Assembly: GCF_000213575.1 (NCBI RefSeq)
Contig: NZ_GL892008.1
Span: 67,584 to 131,583 of the forward strand
Direction: 5' to 3'
DNA length: 64,000 nt
Origin: Dysgonomonas mossii DSM 22836
GTDB lineage: Bacteria; Bacteroidota; Bacteroidia; Bacteroidales; Dysgonomonadaceae
Below, one piece after another: positions 61,647 to 64,000 of this stretch. The translations under genes were made by a program, and so were the position numbers. Below the pieces are notes generated by a model. The model was not told where the DNA came from. It worked only from the letters and a program-made list of their open reading frames with translations, and made no database searches. The stretch's first letter is position 1. Each line of letters starts with the position of its first letter.

Positions 61647-63965
61647 TCAGAACTTAAAGTTCCACGAAATTGAGGGTACAACACTAAATAAATAAATCAT
61701 ATACGACTCTGACGCTGATCTGTCATTCTCATTTTGCCTAAAGCCAAACATATAAGGATTTTTACGGGCGTATGCATTATATAAGCCGAACGAAAGCTCG
61801 GATGTATATTTCTTTGTCTTTTTCAAGACACACATAGCCCCCAAATCGAGCCGATGATAAGAAGGGGCTCTATAATGATTCCTACCTTCGTAATAATATA
61901 TGGCATGTCCGTCGATAACATACTTACCCGAAGGAAATGTCATGGGGCTGCCTGTAGCAAAAACCCACGTAGCCGACAATGTCCACTTTTTGCTCAGTTC
62001 ATAAATACCGACAGCAGAAATATCGTGCGTACGATCCTGATTGGCTGCATACCATTTACCGTCATTTATCTTATCTATTTTGCGTTCGCTGCGAGACAGG
62101 GTATAACCTACCCAACCATTAAAACGACCGTATTTCTTTTTCAGGAAAAGCTCCAATCCGTAAGCTCTTCCTTTACCAAACAAGAGTTCGGTTTCTATAA
62201 CTTCTTTAGCTCTTACGTCTGCCCCATCTTTATAATCTATCTGATTTTGCAGGTCTTTGTAATACACTTCGGCACTAAACTCAAAAATATTATTCTGAAA
62301 GTTGCGAAAATAACCCAACGAAACTTGATTCCCCACTTCGGGTTTTATATAATCGGTATTCGATATCCAGCGATCAATCGGGCTAGACAGATTCGATGTA
62401 GTGAGTAGATGCAGGTTTTGCCTTGTAAGCGCATAAGCCGCCTTAATAGACGACGACTCGTTTAGCTGATATGCCAGCGAAAGTCGTGGTTCTATGCTCC
62501 AATATGTTTTCAGAAACTCCCCCCTTTTGGTGGCAATTGTATCCTTTATAGACTGATCTTCTTCGTTGAAGGTATAATAGTCGCTTCCGCCCAGCACACT
62601 GAAAGAAGACAACCGAACACCATAACTAAACTCCAACTTATCACTTAGCTTCATATCATTAGAGGCATATAATGTATTTTCCCATGAATAGCGATGGGCA
62701 TACGGCGATACTTTTAGTTGAGTAGGGTCTTTACTTACCAATTCTCCGGGTACAATCTGGTGATAGATAGAGTTGAAGCCCAAGCGTATCAGATTCCTCT
62801 CGTTGGGATAGAATACAAAATCCTGATTGAAATTGATATCCCTTATCCGTGACATAACATTAAGCCCTGTTGTGAGGTCTACACTTACATTGTATTTGTA
62901 GTCGGTATATGAAAAGGTGGTGGACGAAACTTTTTTCGAATCAAAGATATGGTTCCATTTCATAGCGACGATTGTATTCCCCCAATCCATTGTTGCTATC
63001 TGATCAAGACCTAGCTTGTCCTTTCCATGATAAGCTGTCAGTGTCAGTTTATCTTTATTCGACAAAGCGGAAGTAAGCTTTGCATTCAGATCATAAAAGT
63101 ATAATGTCGACCCTTTTACCTGCTCTACGCCCACCGTACGAGCCAAGGCATCAGCATAAGTCCGTCTGGCAGAAACAATAAAAGATGATTTTTCTTTCTG
63201 TATGGGGCCCTCCAATGTGAGCCGGGAGGAGATCAACCCAATACCTCCATTCATGTGATAGTTTTTCAAATCACCATCACGCATGCTCACATCGAGTGTC
63301 GAAGATAGCCGTCCTCCGTATTGGGCAGGCATAGAGCCCTTATAGATAGTCATATTATCTACAGCATCGGAATTGAATGTTGAGAAAAAACCAAAAAGGT
63401 GAGAAGGATTATACACTGTTGCATTATCGAGCAGTATAAGATTTTGATCGCTGCTACCGCCCCGCACATAAAATCCGATATTGCCCTCTCCCGCAGTTTG
63501 TACGCCGGGCAGTAGCTGAATTGTTTTCAAAATATCCCTTTCACCAAATAATACAGGGATTTTATTTATCGATTCTATTTCCAGCTTTTGGACTCCCGAC
63601 TGCACTCGCTTCACGTTATCGTCCGATTTTACAGCCAGCACCTCTATTTCCTTGAGAGAAACAATGTCTTTTATCAAAACAATATCCTGAGAGAGATCCT
63701 TATCTATTCTGATCTTAAGGTGTTTGGCATCATAACCCAATAGCTTGAATATAATACTGTACTCGCCCGAAGGCAATTGCAGAGAGAAGCTACCGGCAGC
63801 ATCACTAAAACCGGCAGATTGAGTATGCTCTTTTGCAGCGATGGCAACACCGGCGAGCGGAGTATTATCTCCTTCACTATATATTTTGCCACTAAACACA
63901 TATTTTTTCTGAGAGAAAGCGGCAATGCTAGTAAACAATATAATGACAGTAAAGAGATGCTTCAT
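61647..63965 (-). CDS. TonB-dependent receptor (carboxypeptidase-like domain, non-SusC)
   Basis: 772-residue outer-membrane receptor: signal peptide (1-19, IAAFSQ), carboxypeptidase-regulatory-like domain (about 22-105, YVFSGKIYSEGDNTPLAGVAI), plug (about 115-235, GERDILKTIQLLPGVQTAGEG, YVRGGSSDQNLILLDNATVYNP, IYKGSMPAQYGGRLSS) and barrel ending in SVVPSISWNFKF. It lacks SusC-specific features and is shorter than SusC proteins; no TonB box is obvious. Pairs with the DUF4249 lipoprotein. The complete start codon and 35 upstream bases are inside the window. Confidence 0.93.
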   Translation of the reverse strand: MKHLFTVIILFTSIAAFSQKKYVFSGKIYSEGDNTPLAGVAIAAKEHTQSAGFSDAAGSFSLQLPSGEYSIIFKLLGYDAKHLKIRIDKDLSQDIVLIKDIVSLKEIEVLAVKSDDNVKRVQSGVQKLEIESINKIPVLFGERDILKTIQLLPGVQTAGEGNIGFYVRGGSSDQNLILLDNATVYNPSHLFGFFSTFNSDAVDNMTIYKGSMPAQYGGRLSSTLDVSMRDGDLKNYHMNGGIGLISSRLTLEGPIQKEKSSFIVSARRTYADALARTVGVEQVKGSTLYFYDLNAKLTSALSNKDKLTLTAYHGKDKLGLDQIATMDWGNTIVAMKWNHIFDSKKVSSTTFSYTDYKYNVSVDLTTGLNVMSRIRDINFNQDFVFYPNERNLIRLGFNSIYHQIVPGELVSKDPTQLKVSPYAHRYSWENTLYASNDMKLSDKLEFSYGVRLSSFSVLGGSDYYTFNEEDQSIKDTIATKRGEFLKTYWSIEPRLSLAYQLNESSSIKAAYALTRQNLHLLTTSNLSSPIDRWISNTDYIKPEVGNQVSLGYFRNFQNNIFEFSAEVYYKDLQNQIDYKDGADVRAKEVIETELLFGKGRAYGLELFLKKKYGRFNGWVGYTLSRSERKIDKINDGKWYAANQDRTHDISAVGIYELSKKWTLSATWVFATGSPMTFPSGKYVIDGHAIYYYEGRNHYRAPSYHRLDLGAMCVLKKTKKYTSELSFGLYNAYARKNPYMFGFRQNENDRSASESYMIYLFSVVPSISWNFKF

Positions 63966-64000
63966 ATTAGCTTACTTCATCCGTGGAATTTATATATCAA

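Noticed and set aside
1-64000. CRISPR arrays, IS elements, prophage or integrative element boundaries
   Set aside because: No regularly spaced direct repeats, transposase, integrase or phage genes were seen anywhere in the window, and neither tRNA gene shows a duplicated 3' end nearby.

Overview
The window comes from the chromosome of a Bacteroidota bacterium, order Bacteroidales; a Dysgonomonas-like organism is my best guess, but the genus is not provable from sequence alone. The evidence is two SusC/SusD pairs, a hybrid two-component sensor (HTCS) next to a glycoside hydrolase locus, families largely confined to Bacteroidota (DUF4292, DUF4249, DUF4834, DUF6242, DUF6089, DUF5018), low GC, absence of Shine-Dalgarno sequences, and promoters of the Bacteroidota type (TTTG, 19 bp, TAnnTTTG). 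There are no IS elements, phage genes or CRISPR arrays.

Layout. 1-5.4 kb: a SusC/SusD pair on the minus strand with no enzymes beside it. 6.2-9.0 kb: asnA and a TGS-domain nucleoside kinase. 9.1-11.6 kb: two FtsX-type ABC permeases without an ATPase, preceded by a sigma-54-like promoter and a palindromic upstream site. 12.0-14.3 kb: a DUF5018 lipoprotein, a small BamE-like lipoprotein and an unknown 145-residue protein. 14.4-14.65 kb: a long rod-shaped RNA fold behind a good promoter, very like a 6S RNA. 15.0-15.8 kb: tRNA-Gly, tRNA-Tyr and ribH on the minus strand; the tRNA pair has its own promoter inside the 3' end of ribH.

16.0-33.1 kb is a mostly housekeeping plus-strand stretch: dut, a TPR protein, a DUF4292 lipoprotein and a zinc-site-degenerate LytM/EnvC protein in one tight operon, then a double cupin and a FemAB-like acyltransferase, an amino acid permease, rlmB, ridA, ribD, and an envelope group (DUF6242, DUF6089, uppS, bamA, two Skp/OmpH chaperones) closed by a strong terminator.

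33.2-52.1 kb is a complete polysaccharide utilization locus (PUL): a divergent HTCS regulator, then susC, susD, a SusE-like lipoprotein, two GH76 endo-alpha-1,6-mannanases, a GH125 exo-alpha-1,6-mannosidase, a GH78 alpha-L-rhamnosidase and a GH97 enzyme. The set fits degradation of an alpha-1,6-mannan carrying rhamnose (and perhaps galactose) branches, such as fungal rhamnomannan: lipoprotein GH76 enzymes cut at the surface, SusC/SusD import, and periplasmic GH125/GH97 finish the chains while HTCS senses the products.

52.3-64 kb holds a DEDDh exonuclease and dnaN, a REP-like palindromic element, icd with an alpha/beta hydrolase upstream, trpS, a DUF4026/DUF2314 protein with a polyprenyl-phosphate glycosyltransferase, a DUF4834 membrane protein, and a TonB-dependent receptor paired with a DUF4249 lipoprotein.
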